Position numbers and translations under genes: made by a program. A model generated the notes under the pieces. It was not told the DNA's origin and ran no database searches. It was given only the letters and a program-made list of their open reading frames with translations. Of a DNA stretch of 22,370 bases, positions 14,407-21,825 are shown piece after piece. Position 1 is the stretch's first letter, and the number at the start of each line of letters is the position of its first letter. This DNA comes from an uncultured Haemophilus sp. (GTDB lineage: Bacteria > Pseudomonadota > Gammaproteobacteria > Enterobacterales > Pasteurellaceae), in contig NZ_CALJRX010000239.1 in the NCBI RefSeq assembly GCF_937976265.1, positions 1-22,370 of the forward strand. Direction: 5' to 3'.

Positions 14407-15471
14407 ATGAAACCCATTTTTGGTAAAGCACCACCATTAGGTATTCGACTCGCATTAGCAGTGATTGCTTCGATGACACTGATTTTAGTTGATGGACAAA
14501 CCTCATCAATGACGAAGGCGCGTAGTGTCATGGAAACTGCCGTGGGAGGCTTATATTACCTTGCGAATGGGCCAAGAACGGTTCTAGATGGTGTATCAAG
14601 TAACTTGGTGGATACCAATAAACTGCTTATTGAAAATAAAGTATTGCGTGAGCAGTTGCGTGAGAAAAATGCCGATCTTTTATTATTGGATCAACTCAAA
14701 GTAGAAAACCAACGTCTTCGTTTACTGCTTAATTCGCCTTTACGCACCGATGAATATAAAAAGATTGCAGAAGTGCTGACAGCTGAAACCGATGTCTATC
14801 GTCAGCAAGTGGTGATCAATCAAGGTGAACGAGATGGCGCTTATGTTGGGCAGCCTGTGATTGATGAAAAAGGGATGATCGGACAGATTATATCTGTGGG
14901 TGAGAATACCAGCCGAGTATTACTTTTAACCGACGTGACTCATTCTATTCCTGTGCAAGTTTTACGTAATGATGTGCGCGTGATCGCGAGTGGCACAGGG
15001 CACTCAGATGAACTTACCTTAGATAACGTGCCTCGTTCCGTGGATATTGAAAAAGGCGATTTATTGGTGACTTCAGGTTTGGGTGGCCGTTTTGTGGAAG
15101 GCTATCCTGTGGCTGTTGTGCAAAGTGTCTCTCGTGATGGCTCAAATTACTTTGCAACGGTGAAAGCGAAACCGTTGGCTGAGTTAGATCGTTTACGTTA
15201 TTTGCTTTTACTTTGGCCGAGCAATCTTGATATGTCGAAAGTGAAATCTATGTCGCCGGAAGAAGTGCGTCGTTTAGTACAGCAACGTTTAGAAAGCCAA
15301 GCTCATGAAGCGACACATTCTGTGAGTAAAACCAAAATTACGGATGACCAAGCGGATAGTACTCAACCGCATACAGGAAAAGAAATTGTGGATCCTGACA
15401 TTCCGACCACAATGCCTCAACAAGAGGAACCCATTTTTCCAGATCAGCAACAACATAGGGAAGAAGACTAA
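14407..15471 (+). CDS. mreC: MreC, cell-shape scaffold protein
   Basis: MreC is a periplasmic scaffold that binds PBP2 and links it to MreB and MreD. The 354 residues have a short cytoplasmic N-terminus, one membrane segment at about 12-28, a heptad-rich coiled coil at about 66-110 and the two-barrel beta domain at about 115-265. A polar, Gln/Glu/Pro-rich tail of some 80 residues extends beyond the core domain. The ATG at 14407 has AGGA about six bases upstream. The stop overlaps the mreD start by one base (TAATG), indicating coupled translation. Its PBP2 partner is encoded on the opposite strand earlier in this window. Confidence 0.97.
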   Translation: MKPIFGKAPPLGIRLALAVIASMTLILVDGQTSSMTKARSVMETAVGGLYYLANGPRTVLDGVSSNLVDTNKLLIENKVLREQLREKNADLLLLDQLKVENQRLRLLLNSPLRTDEYKKIAEVLTAETDVYRQQVVINQGERDGAYVGQPVIDEKGMIGQIISVGENTSRVLLLTDVTHSIPVQVLRNDVRVIASGTGHSDELTLDNVPRSVDIEKGDLLVTSGLGGRFVEGYPVAVVQSVSRDGSNYFATVKAKPLAELDRLRYLLLLWPSNLDMSKVKSMSPEEVRRLVQQRLESQAHEATHSVSKTKITDDQADSTQPHTGKEIVDPDIPTTMPQQEEPIFPDQQQHREED

Positions 15472-15959
15472 TGCAAGGGCGTTTTATTTTTCAATGGGCG
15501 ACCATTTTATGCTTCTTTGTTGTGGCATTAATTATGGAATTAGCCCCATGGCCAGCAGGCTTTCAAGCCTTTAAACCGTCTTGGTTGGTTTTAGTTTTGC
15601 TTTATTGGACGCTTGCGTTACCCGATAGAGTAAGCATTGGTTGGGCATTTTTACTCGGGGTTTTATGGGATATCGTGCTAGGCTCTATTTTAGGCGTGCA
15701 TGCACTGGTGCTTTCTGTCGCCTTCTATTTTGTTTCCAAATATTACTTAATGTTGCGCAACCTTTCTCTTTGGTTCCAAAGTTTATTGGTACTTCTTTTC
15801 GTTTTTGCGATTCGAGTGGCTATTTTCTTGGTTGAATTCTCCTTGCATGGGGCATTTTTCAACTGGCAGGAAATCTTTGGTTCCATCGCATCAGGTGTGT
15901 TATGGCCATGGGTTTTCTTATTGATGCGTACTGCACGTCGAAGAGTCGGATTGCATTAA
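15471..15959 (+). CDS. mreD: MreD, inner-membrane rod-shape protein
   Basis: MreD is the integral-membrane member of the MreBCD complex. The 162 residues are strongly hydrophobic, with about five membrane segments. The conserved family features are the early proline-rich loop (LAPWPAGFQAFKPSW) and the GxLWDIVLGSILGVHAL segment, where the acidic residue within a membrane helix is typical. The ATG at 15471 shares its first base with the mreC stop. The gene ends the + strand block and is followed within ten bases by a strong bidirectional terminator. Confidence 0.96.
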   Translation: MQGRFIFQWATILCFFVVALIMELAPWPAGFQAFKPSWLVLVLLYWTLALPDRVSIGWAFLLGVLWDIVLGSILGVHALVLSVAFYFVSKYYLMLRNLSLWFQSLLVLLFVFAIRVAIFLVEFSLHGAFFNWQEIFGSIASGVLWPWVFLLMRTARRRVGLH

Positions 15960-15965
15960 TCATAA

Positions 15966-15995
15966 AAAAGCTGATGAAGGAGTTCATCAGCTTTT
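15966..15995. terminator. Bidirectional intrinsic terminator between mreD and rhlB
   Basis: A 13-bp perfect stem (15966-15978 with 15983-15995) is closed by the tetraloop GGAG. T-rich sequence follows on the + strand (CTTTTTAG after the stem) and six T on the minus strand. It serves both the mreBCD transcript and the converging rhlB transcript, whose stop is at 16000. Confidence 0.92.
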
Positions 15996-15999
15996 CTTT

Positions 16000-17259
16000 T
16001 TAGTTTTTACGACGATAGTTTGTTTTTCTTGCTGTAGTATTTCGCATTTGAGGTGGAGGATTGCGTTTTAAACGATAAGGTTTTGGAATATCACTAATCA
16101 ATGAATTCGGATCATATTGACTGACCGGAATAGAATGACCAATGTATTCTTCAATTGCCGGTAAATTCATCGCATATTCTTCACAAGCAAAGCTAATAGA
16201 CACCCCACTTTCACCCGCTCGACCAGTACGGCCAATACGGTGAACGTAATCTTCTCGGTCATCGGGTAGATCAAAGTTAAAAACATGAGTCACGTCTGAA
16301 ATATGTAACCCACGCGCCGCAACATCGGTTGCCACGAGAATATCGAGCTCACCATCGGTAAATTGTTTGAGCAATGAAAGACGTTTTTTCTGTGCCACAT
16401 CACCCGTGAGCAATCCCACACGATGACCATCTGCCGCTAAATAACCCCAAATTTCTTCACATTTATGTTTGGTATTTGCAAAAACAATACAACGCTCCGG
16501 CCATTCTTCTTCCATTAATGTCAGTAAGAGAGGAATTTTGTCTTCATTTGACGGATAGAAAAGTTCCTCTTTAATTCGATGTCCCGTTTTTTGTTCCGGT
16601 TCAATTTCAATGTATTCTGGGGAATTCATATCTTCAAAGGCAAGTTCGCGCACTTTGTAAGAGAGCGTGGCAGAAAAGAGCATGGTGAGGCGTTCTTGCG
16701 GAGAAGGACACTTGCGTAATAAATAACGAATATCGCGAATGAAACCTAAATCAAACATGCGATCCGCTTCATCCAACACCACGACTTGAATGTCATCTAA
16801 ACGAATAATGCCTTGTTTCACGTAGTCAATCACACGACCCGTGGTGCCAATTAAAATATCCACACCGGCTTCAATAGCCTTAAGTTGTTTATCATAGCCA
16901 TCTCCACCATAAGCAAGTGCGGTTCGTAATCCACTTGTTTTCGCTAACAATTCTGCATCATTATTAATTTGTACCGCTAGTTCACGGGTTGGTGCAAGAA
17001 TTAATGCGCGAGGTTGATTGGTAGCAAAATCCGGTTGATGCGTTAATAAATGATGAAATGTGGCCGTTAAAAATGCCATTGTTTTACCCGTACCGGTTTG
17101 TGCTTGGCCGGCGACATCTTTTCCTTGTAAGGTGATAGGTAATGATAACGCTTGAATAGGGGTGCAATATTCAAATCCCTTATCTTGTAGGGCTTTTTGT
17201 ACGATAGGATGTAATGGAAGATCGGCAAATCGCTGCTGACTTAAATAATTTTCTTGCAT
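16000..17259 (-). CDS. rhlB: ATP-dependent RNA helicase RhlB (DEAD-box)
   Basis: RhlB unwinds structured RNA, classically as part of the RNase E degradosome. The ATG at 17259 gives 419 residues; a GTG at 17304 would add 15 residues not typical of the family. The ordered motifs are Q36 of the Q motif, AQTGTGKT (53-60), PTRELA (90-95), DEAD (163-166), SAT (196-198) and the C-terminal HRIGRTGRAG. Similarity to E. coli RhlB is high throughout the core. Only the basic tail differs, shortened here to Asn, Arg, Lys and Thr residues. The Shine-Dalgarno is weak. An uptake sequence encodes T113-A114-L115. It ends at the shared terminator with mreD. Confidence 0.96.
   Translation of the reverse strand: MQENYLSQQRFADLPLHPIVQKALQDKGFEYCTPIQALSLPITLQGKDVAGQAQTGTGKTMAFLTATFHHLLTHQPDFATNQPRALILAPTRELAVQINNDAELLAKTSGLRTALAYGGDGYDKQLKAIEAGVDILIGTTGRVIDYVKQGIIRLDDIQVVVLDEADRMFDLGFIRDIRYLLRKCPSPQERLTMLFSATLSYKVRELAFEDMNSPEYIEIEPEQKTGHRIKEELFYPSNEDKIPLLLTLMEEEWPERCIVFANTKHKCEEIWGYLAADGHRVGLLTGDVAQKKRLSLLKQFTDGELDILVATDVAARGLHISDVTHVFNFDLPDDREDYVHRIGRTGRAGESGVSISFACEEYAMNLPAIEEYIGHSIPVSQYDPNSLISDIPKPYRLKRNPPPQMRNTTARKTNYRRKN
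16915..16923 (+). repeat. DNA uptake sequence (in rhlB)
   Basis: Exact AAGTGCGGT. In the rhlB frame it reads ACC GCA CTT, giving Thr-Ala-Leu at residues 113-115. Confidence 0.95.
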
Positions 17260-17292
17260 AATAAATAACAGGCTCTCAGAAATAAATGGGGC

Positions 17293-17332
17293 TAAGGATA
17301 GCACGAAGCAGGAAAAATATCCTTAAAAATAA
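17293..17332. repeat. Inverted repeat and shared A-rich motif upstream of rhlB
   Basis: TAAGGATA (17293-17300) pairs with TATCCTTA (17318-17325) in an 8-bp stem with a 17-nt loop. The right arm runs into TATCCTTAAAAATAA (17318-17332), nearly identical to 18489-18504 before coaE. The region lies between the GNAT gene and rhlB. Function unknown; it may include the rhlB promoter. Confidence 0.45.
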
Positions 17333-17349
17333 AACGCTTATTAACAGGT

Positions 17350-17631
17350 TTAAGCTTGGGATTGAGCAGATTGGGTTCGCTCCCATTTTCTTGCAATATA
17401 GCTACAAGTTGGGTGCAAAGTGAGCTTTTTAGCCTGGATAAAATGAATTAAGGCTTGATAGAGTTTATCTGCCACACCTTGTCCTCGAAGAGAATCATCA
17501 ACAAACGTGTGATTAGCATTAATGGTATCGGGTGTTTCATAAAAATAGGTAAGTTTCGCGATTTTCTTGCCTTGCTCATCGAGTAAGAAAAACTCACCCT
17601 GTTTACCATTATCGTGATGTTGAAGAGTCAT
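17350..17631 (-). CDS. Small GNAT-family N-acetyltransferase-like protein (YjdJ type)
   Basis: The ATG at 17631 gives 93 residues and overlaps the yacG stop as ATGA; a start at 17643 would overlap yacG further. The acetyl-CoA-binding loop RGQGVA is at 49-54, preceded by a conserved HTFVDDSLR tract (41-49) and followed by a helix. The end has a Pro-x-Cys-x-Tyr motif (P74, C76, Y78), found in the short YjdJ-like acetyltransferases that contain little more than the cofactor half of the fold. The substrate is unknown. Coupled translation with yacG suggests cotranscription rather than a shared pathway. Confidence 0.85.
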   Translation of the reverse strand: MTLQHHDNGKQGEFFLLDEQGKKIAKLTYFYETPDTINANHTFVDDSLRGQGVADKLYQALIHFIQAKKLTLHPTCSYIARKWERTQSAQSQA

Positions 17632-17834
17632 TTGATACTCCATTCATCACTGAGATTGGGATCCATGGCGAAATCTGCTGTGTCACTTGGAATAGCTTTT
17701 TCTTCTGCAGCCCATTCGCCTAAATCAATGAGTTGGCAACGTTTGCTACAAAAAGGGCGAAATTGGCTTTCCTGTGTCCAAGGTACAGGCTTTTGGCATG
17801 TCGGGCAGGGGACTTCAAAAATTTCATCAGACAT
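17628..17834 (-). CDS. yacG: YacG, small zinc protein and DNA gyrase inhibitor
   Basis: YacG binds one zinc ion and, in E. coli, inhibits DNA gyrase by binding GyrB. The ATG at 17834 gives 68 residues, close to the E. coli length of 65; a start at 17852 would add six residues. The four zinc ligands are C10, C13, C29 and C33 in CPTC and CSKRC, followed by the family hallmark QLIDLGEWAAEE (34-45). The tail is acidic. It starts eight bases inside the end of coaE and ends overlapping the GNAT gene, so coaE, yacG and GNAT form a tight overlapping unit. Confidence 0.97.
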   Translation of the reverse strand: MSDEIFEVPCPTCQKPVPWTQESQFRPFCSKRCQLIDLGEWAAEEKAIPSDTADFAMDPNLSDEWSIK

Positions 17835-18447
17835 TTTTCTTTCTCGATTCACTTAAATAAAATTGGTGCAATTCTAGCACTTTTTGTTTTAAGTGCGGTA
17901 AGTTTTCAGGCAATTTTGCATCATTTGAAATAATATCATCCGCCCATTTTAATCGTTCTTCACGGCTGACTTGTGCATTCATAATGGCTTGAATTTGCTG
18001 AATATTATTATGATCTCTCGATGACGCACGAGCCAGCTGAGTTTCAGGTTTTACATCGACAACAAGTATGCGGTCGCAAAGCGTGGTGAGCTTATTTTCA
18101 ATGAGCAGTGGGACGACAAATAACGTATAAGGAGCAGTCTGAGCATTTAACTGCGCTAACATTCTTTCGCGAATAGCGGGATGTAATAAATGATTGAGCC
18201 AGTTTTTCTCATTTTCGTCTGCAAATACTTTTTTTCGTAGCTCGGCCCGATTTAATTCGCCTTCTTCAGTCAAAATCGATTTACCAAAGTGCTCAGCAAT
18301 TTGAGCAAGCAGCGGTGAGCCTTTTTCAACCACTTCTCTTGCCACAATATCTGCATCAACAATGGGTACACCAAGTTCAACAAAAAGATTTGCAATCGTG
18401 CTTTTTCCACTACCGATGCCGCCAGTGAGGCCCACAATATAAGTCAT
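17827..18447 (-). CDS. coaE: Dephospho-CoA kinase CoaE
   Basis: CoaE phosphorylates the 3' hydroxyl of dephospho-CoA, the last step of coenzyme A synthesis. The ATG at 18447, preceded by AAGGA, gives 206 residues, the normal length. The open frame continues to 18573, but those 42 codons overlap pilD and lack family similarity. The P-loop GGIGSGKST is at 9-17 and the D31-A-D33 motif follows. The LID-like Arg-rich segment is near RASSRD. An uptake sequence lies near the C-terminus, encoding Leu-Pro-His-Leu. It is 86 bases downstream of pilD. Linkage of coaE and yacG to type IV pilin genes is also seen in E. coli (ppdD-hofBC region). Confidence 0.97.
   Translation of the reverse strand: MTYIVGLTGGIGSGKSTIANLFVELGVPIVDADIVAREVVEKGSPLLAQIAEHFGKSILTEEGELNRAELRKKVFADENEKNWLNHLLHPAIRERMLAQLNAQTAPYTLFVVPLLIENKLTTLCDRILVVDVKPETQLARASSRDHNNIQQIQAIMNAQVSREERLKWADDIISNDAKLPENLPHLKQKVLELHQFYLSESRKKNV
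17891..17899 (+). repeat. DNA uptake sequence (in coaE)
   Basis: Exact AAGTGCGGT, read on the coaE strand as part of TTA CCG CAC TTA (Leu-Pro-His-Leu). Confidence 0.95.
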
Positions 18448-18473
18448 AATATTCCTTGCAACTTGATTTAGAG

Positions 18474-18504
18474 AGGATGCTTCGCATCTATCCTTTAAAA
18501 ATAA
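18474..18504. repeat. Inverted repeat and shared A-rich motif between pilD and coaE
   Basis: GATGC (18476-18480) and GCATC (18484-18488) form a small hairpin with a TTC loop. It is followed by TATCCTTTAAAAATAA (18489-18504), which matches 17318-17332 except for one extra T. It lies in the 86-bp gap between pilD and coaE and may hold the coaE promoter. No clear terminator for pilABCD is seen here. Confidence 0.4.
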
Positions 18505-18533
18505 TCTTTTCCAATGTTGCCAATATATTACAT

Positions 18534-19211
18534 TTATAGGGTTATTGCACTGGTGATGATTAAAGATAAGCAAAGAAAGGGCGCGAAAGGTAAAACAGGT
18601 TTACGAGAAATCCAATAGACTATGATGCCTAATAGACAGGCAATGAATAAGAAAAGTGGTAAGTGTGCGATGGTGAGATAAGTGCCGATTCCTAAAGCGA
18701 GCCAATAATCGCCACGGCCTAACGCTTCCTTCTTGTAAAACCATTTAGACAAATAATAGATGATATAAAAAACACCGAAAAAACTGACCGAACTTTCTAA
18801 ACTTTGAGAAAGCGTCAGAATTGAAAATTCTTGATGTGCGCCGAATAAACCCAGGAAAAATAAAAAGAGGCAAGGTGTCGGTGAAATCAGTTGATAATGC
18901 CAGTCTAGCCAACTGATAACAAAAAGTAGACTAAGCGTAATCGCTAGCCATAAAGTAAATAATTCATCCTGAAGAAAATAATAAAGTACAGCAAAACAGA
19001 GTCCAAACCCTAAAAAATAAAGAAAAATATGACCGCACTTTTGAGATTGAATTGCTACTTTTTTACTGTGAAATAAGTACCTATTTTCAGGATAAAGTTC
19101 GATATAGTTCTGATAAATTTCTTGTTGGAGATTGGGGATAAAACGATCAATATAAAACCAAGCAAAGATACCTGCTAAACCACCCAATAAGAAAAAGGCT
19201 AATGTCATCAT
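18534..19211 (-). CDS. pilD: Type IV prepilin peptidase PilD (short form)
   Basis: PilD cleaves the leader of prepilins such as PilA at the inner membrane and, in full-length versions, methylates the new N-terminus. The 225 residues have about seven hydrophobic segments. Both catalytic aspartates of the GxGD protease family are present: D103 in SWLDWHYQLISP and D168 in GRGD. The N-terminal cytoplasmic region lacks the CxxC...CxxC zinc motif of classical PilD; only C59 occurs there. This explains its shorter length, about 60 residues below Pseudomonas PilD. The first ATG overlaps the pilC stop (ATGA at 19211). An uptake sequence encodes K58-C59-G60. Confidence 0.93.
   Translation of the reverse strand: MMTLAFFLLGGLAGIFAWFYIDRFIPNLQQEIYQNYIELYPENRYLFHSKKVAIQSQKCGHIFLYFLGFGLCFAVLYYFLQDELFTLWLAITLSLLFVISWLDWHYQLISPTPCLFLFFLGLFGAHQEFSILTLSQSLESSVSFFGVFYIIYYLSKWFYKKEALGRGDYWLALGIGTYLTIAHLPLFLFIACLLGIIVYWISRKPVLPFAPFLCLSLIITSAITL
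19032..19040 (-). repeat. DNA uptake sequence (in pilD)
   Basis: Exact ACCGCACTT on the + strand; the pilD strand reads AAG TGC GGT, Lys-Cys-Gly. An 8/9 variant, ACCGAACTT, lies further on in pilD at 18786-18794. Confidence 0.95.
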
Positions 19212-20431
19212 TGGATTACGGATCCCATATTAAAAATCGGCAGATACATGCCCATCATAATAATACCGATTAAACTACCAATGATGAGCATCATTAAAGG
19301 TTCTAAAAGTTGGGAAAGTAAATCAATTTGATGATTGAGTTTTTCTTGATAGTTATCAGCAATATGACGCAACATCAACGCAAGCTTTCCACTCTTTTCT
19401 CCAATCTGTAGCATTTGTTGTGCTTCCATTGGGAAAAGATGACTACTGACGCTTTCAGAAAAAGGGTAACCTTGAGAAACCCATTGTAAAATTGACCGCA
19501 CTTCTTGTTGTAGCAGGATATCGCCTTTTAAGGTACGTTGTGTTTGCCAGGTTTGTTGTTTTGGGAGGAAGCTATTTAAGGCTGGCGTTAATGCCACTCC
19601 GGATTGAAGCATTAATTGCAGGTTATGGCTAAAACTGATTAAGCGAGAAAGGCAAATGATATTGCCCCAAATTGGCATGCGACTAATTAGTACATTCTTT
19701 TTTTGATTTAGCCAAAGGGAATGTTTTAATGCCATCTTCAACATAAAAATAGCGAAAGTGCAGGCAATCATTAACGCAACAAAATGATGTTGTAGGAATT
19801 GAGACATCGCTAATAATACGGCAGTTAATGTAGGCAATTCAGCGGAATTTTCGCCATACATTTCAGCAAATTGCGGTACAACGAAGAGTAATAAAATCAA
19901 CGTAAGTGAAAGCGAAATACCTAATACCATGGCAGGATAAAGCATAATTTTTTGCAATTTGCGTTGAAGCGTTAATGATTGCGTTCGACGTTCTGCAATT
20001 TTAGTGCATACTTCTGCCAGTTTTCCTGTCATCTCTCCCACTTGAATAAGTTGAATTTCTTGAAAATTTAAATACTTTCCTTGTATTTCTAAGCTTTGTG
20101 AAAACGGAAGACCACTTTCAATTAATTCAATTAAGGCGCCAATCCACTGATGCAAACCCAATTGTGTGCAGTTGTCTTGCAAAATATGTAATGCATTTTT
20201 TAATGGAATGGCAGAACTGAGCAATGTAGCCAGTTGATTCAATAAAGCACTGATTTCTGCATTTTTCGGTTTCTGATTAAGTTGCCAATCTTGTTGCAAG
20301 CGAATGTGACTAAAACCTTTTGCAATTAATAGAAATTGTGCGGCTTGTTTAGATTGTGCAACAAGACTGCCTTTTTGCCATTGTTGCCGCTGATCATAGG
20401 CTTGGAAGTAAAAGAGCTTTTGCTTTGCCAT
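19208..20431 (-). CDS. pilC: Type IV pilus inner-membrane platform protein PilC
   Basis: PilC is the polytopic platform that couples the PilB motor to pilin assembly. The 407 residues contain two T2SSF domains (about 62-190 and 265-395). Each carries the repeated GExTGKL-type motif (GEMTGKL at 132-138, GEKSGKL at 344-350). Membrane helices are predicted at about 164-185, 216-234 and 377-397. A strong AGGAG precedes the ATG at 20431 and overlaps the pilB stop, so translation follows pilB closely. The stop overlaps the pilD start. An uptake sequence encodes part of Glu-Val-Arg-Ser (near residue 311). In Haemophilus this protein is required for DNA uptake. Confidence 0.96.
   Translation of the reverse strand: MAKQKLFYFQAYDQRQQWQKGSLVAQSKQAAQFLLIAKGFSHIRLQQDWQLNQKPKNAEISALLNQLATLLSSAIPLKNALHILQDNCTQLGLHQWIGALIELIESGLPFSQSLEIQGKYLNFQEIQLIQVGEMTGKLAEVCTKIAERRTQSLTLQRKLQKIMLYPAMVLGISLSLTLILLLFVVPQFAEMYGENSAELPTLTAVLLAMSQFLQHHFVALMIACTFAIFMLKMALKHSLWLNQKKNVLISRMPIWGNIICLSRLISFSHNLQLMLQSGVALTPALNSFLPKQQTWQTQRTLKGDILLQQEVRSILQWVSQGYPFSESVSSHLFPMEAQQMLQIGEKSGKLALMLRHIADNYQEKLNHQIDLLSQLLEPLMMLIIGSLIGIIMMGMYLPIFNMGSVIQ
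19495..19503 (-). repeat. DNA uptake sequence (in pilC)
   Basis: Exact ACCGCACTT on the + strand; the pilC strand reads GAA GTG CGG TCA (Glu-Val-Arg-Ser), a third reading frame for this repeat. Confidence 0.95.
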
Positions 20432-20439
20432 AGAGACTC

Positions 20440-21819
20440 CTATTTTTTCCCTAACACGCGTTGAATCTCATTGAGATCGGTGATGTTGTCTTTTACTTTT
20501 TCTAACGCGCTTTGATAAAGTGAATCGAAATCAGTTTGGTAACAGTTATTTTCACATTGTAAAAATTGATACACCCCAATACGCCCTTGATACCCCTGAT
20601 GGCAATCGCAAGAATCACTAAAATGTTGACCGCACTTTAAACAACGTTTACGCACCAATCGCTGTGCGATAACTAATAAGAGACTATTTTCAATTTCATG
20701 AGATTGAATGCCTAGTTGTTGCAAGCGTGAAATGGCTGAGATGGCATCGTTGGTATGTAAGGTAGAAAGCACTAAATGGCCGGTTTGAGCGGCTCTTAAT
20801 GCCATCAATGCACTTTCTTCATCTCGAATTTCACCAAGCATAATAATGTCGGGATCTTGCCGTAAAAATGTACGAAGTAATCGGCTAAAATCTAAACCGA
20901 TTTGTGGATTTACTTGAGTTTGAATGATGCCTTCCAATTCAATTTCAACGGGATCCTCTGCCGTCATAATATGTTTATCTGGTGTGTTGAGCCATTGAAG
21001 TGCGGTATAAAGTGAGATACTTTTTCCACTTCCCGTTGGTCCAGTCACGAGGATTAAACCTTGCGGTTGACTGAGAGCATGTTGAAATTGACTTTGTTGG
21101 TTTTGTGTCATGCCAAGTTCAGCAAAACTTAACTGAACAGGTTTATTTTGTTGTAATCGTAATACCGCTTTTTCTCCCCAATGTGTGGGCAAGGTAGAAA
21201 GGCGGAAATCTAAAATATCGGAGAATGTCGTTTTGAATTGAAAGCGGCCATCTTGTGGTAGCCGAGTTTCACTGATATCCAGTTTGGCTAAGAGTTTTAA
21301 ACGAGAAATCACACGATTGGCGAGCGCTTTACTGATAATCGGTTGTGGTTGGAGTACACCATCAATACGTAAACGAATTAAGAGTCCACTTGGCTGCGTT
21401 TCTAAATGAATATCGGAGGCATTTTTTTGCAGGGCGGTTTCAAAAATACTGTTTAATAATTGAATAACGGGTTCATCTTCATTAGATAAATTAGCAGTGC
21501 TTTCGTCTTCTGAATGATGATAAAACGTCGTTTGCTCTTCTATTTGATTGGCTTTCGGTGCAAGGGATTGTAAAAGTTGTTTGAGTTGATGTGTTTCAAA
21601 TAAAATCGGTTCAACTAATTTTCCGCTTAAAAAAGCAAAGGTTTCACAAGCCGCAAGATTATTCAGCGAATCCACTGCAAGCCATAAATGGTGTTCGTCT
21701 TCTTTAAGTGGTAGCGCAAAGTAACGCAACAGCAAAGCTTGTTGCTGTTGGTTTTGTTGCCAATATTGTGGCGAGATCTGATAAATCTCGCCATTTTTTG
21801 CGATTGCTTGATAGGCCAT
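20440..21819 (-). CDS. pilB: Type IV pilus assembly ATPase PilB (GspE family)
   Basis: PilB is the cytoplasmic hexameric motor that drives pilus extension. The 459 residues are about 100 shorter than Pseudomonas PilB; the shortening is N-terminal, and Haemophilus PilB is similarly short. Motifs in order are the GspE N-terminal domain, Walker A GPTGSGKS (260-267), Asp box EDPVE (288-292), Walker B DIIMLGEIRD (324-333) and His box TGHLVLSTLHTND (346-358). A zinc site follows at C393, C396, C404 and C406, then GYQGRIGVYQ, where Gln replaces the usual Glu. The ATG at 21819 is six bases after the pilA stop and has no good Shine-Dalgarno, which points to coupling with pilA. Two uptake sequences lie in motif-bearing codons. 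Confidence 0.96.
   Translation of the reverse strand: MAYQAIAKNGEIYQISPQYWQQNQQQQALLLRYFALPLKEDEHHLWLAVDSLNNLAACETFAFLSGKLVEPILFETHQLKQLLQSLAPKANQIEEQTTFYHHSEDESTANLSNEDEPVIQLLNSIFETALQKNASDIHLETQPSGLLIRLRIDGVLQPQPIISKALANRVISRLKLLAKLDISETRLPQDGRFQFKTTFSDILDFRLSTLPTHWGEKAVLRLQQNKPVQLSFAELGMTQNQQSQFQHALSQPQGLILVTGPTGSGKSISLYTALQWLNTPDKHIMTAEDPVEIELEGIIQTQVNPQIGLDFSRLLRTFLRQDPDIIMLGEIRDEESALMALRAAQTGHLVLSTLHTNDAISAISRLQQLGIQSHEIENSLLLVIAQRLVRKRCLKCGQHFSDSCDCHQGYQGRIGVYQFLQCENNCYQTDFDSLYQSALEKVKDNITDLNEIQRVLGKK
20629..20637 (-). repeat. DNA uptake sequence (in the pilB zinc motif)
   Basis: Exact ACCGCACTT on the + strand; the pilB strand reads AAG TGC GGT, encoding K395-C396-G397. C396 is a predicted zinc ligand. 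Confidence 0.95.
20998..21006 (+). repeat. DNA uptake sequence (after the pilB Walker A motif)
   Basis: Exact AAGTGCGGT; the pilB strand reads ACC GCA CTT, encoding T272-A273-L274 in the helix that follows Walker A. Confidence 0.95.
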
Positions 21820-21825
21820 GTTTCG

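Noticed and set aside
18448..18573. 42-residue N-terminal extension of CoaE overlapping pilD
   Set aside because: The family begins at the Met before TYIVGLTGG, which has AAGGA upstream. The extension runs through the end of pilD and resembles nothing.
21727..21750. Inverted repeat CAACAGCAA / TTGCTGTTG inside pilB
   Set aside because: It follows from a Gln-rich stretch next to Leu codons in the N-terminus of PilB, so coding composition explains it.
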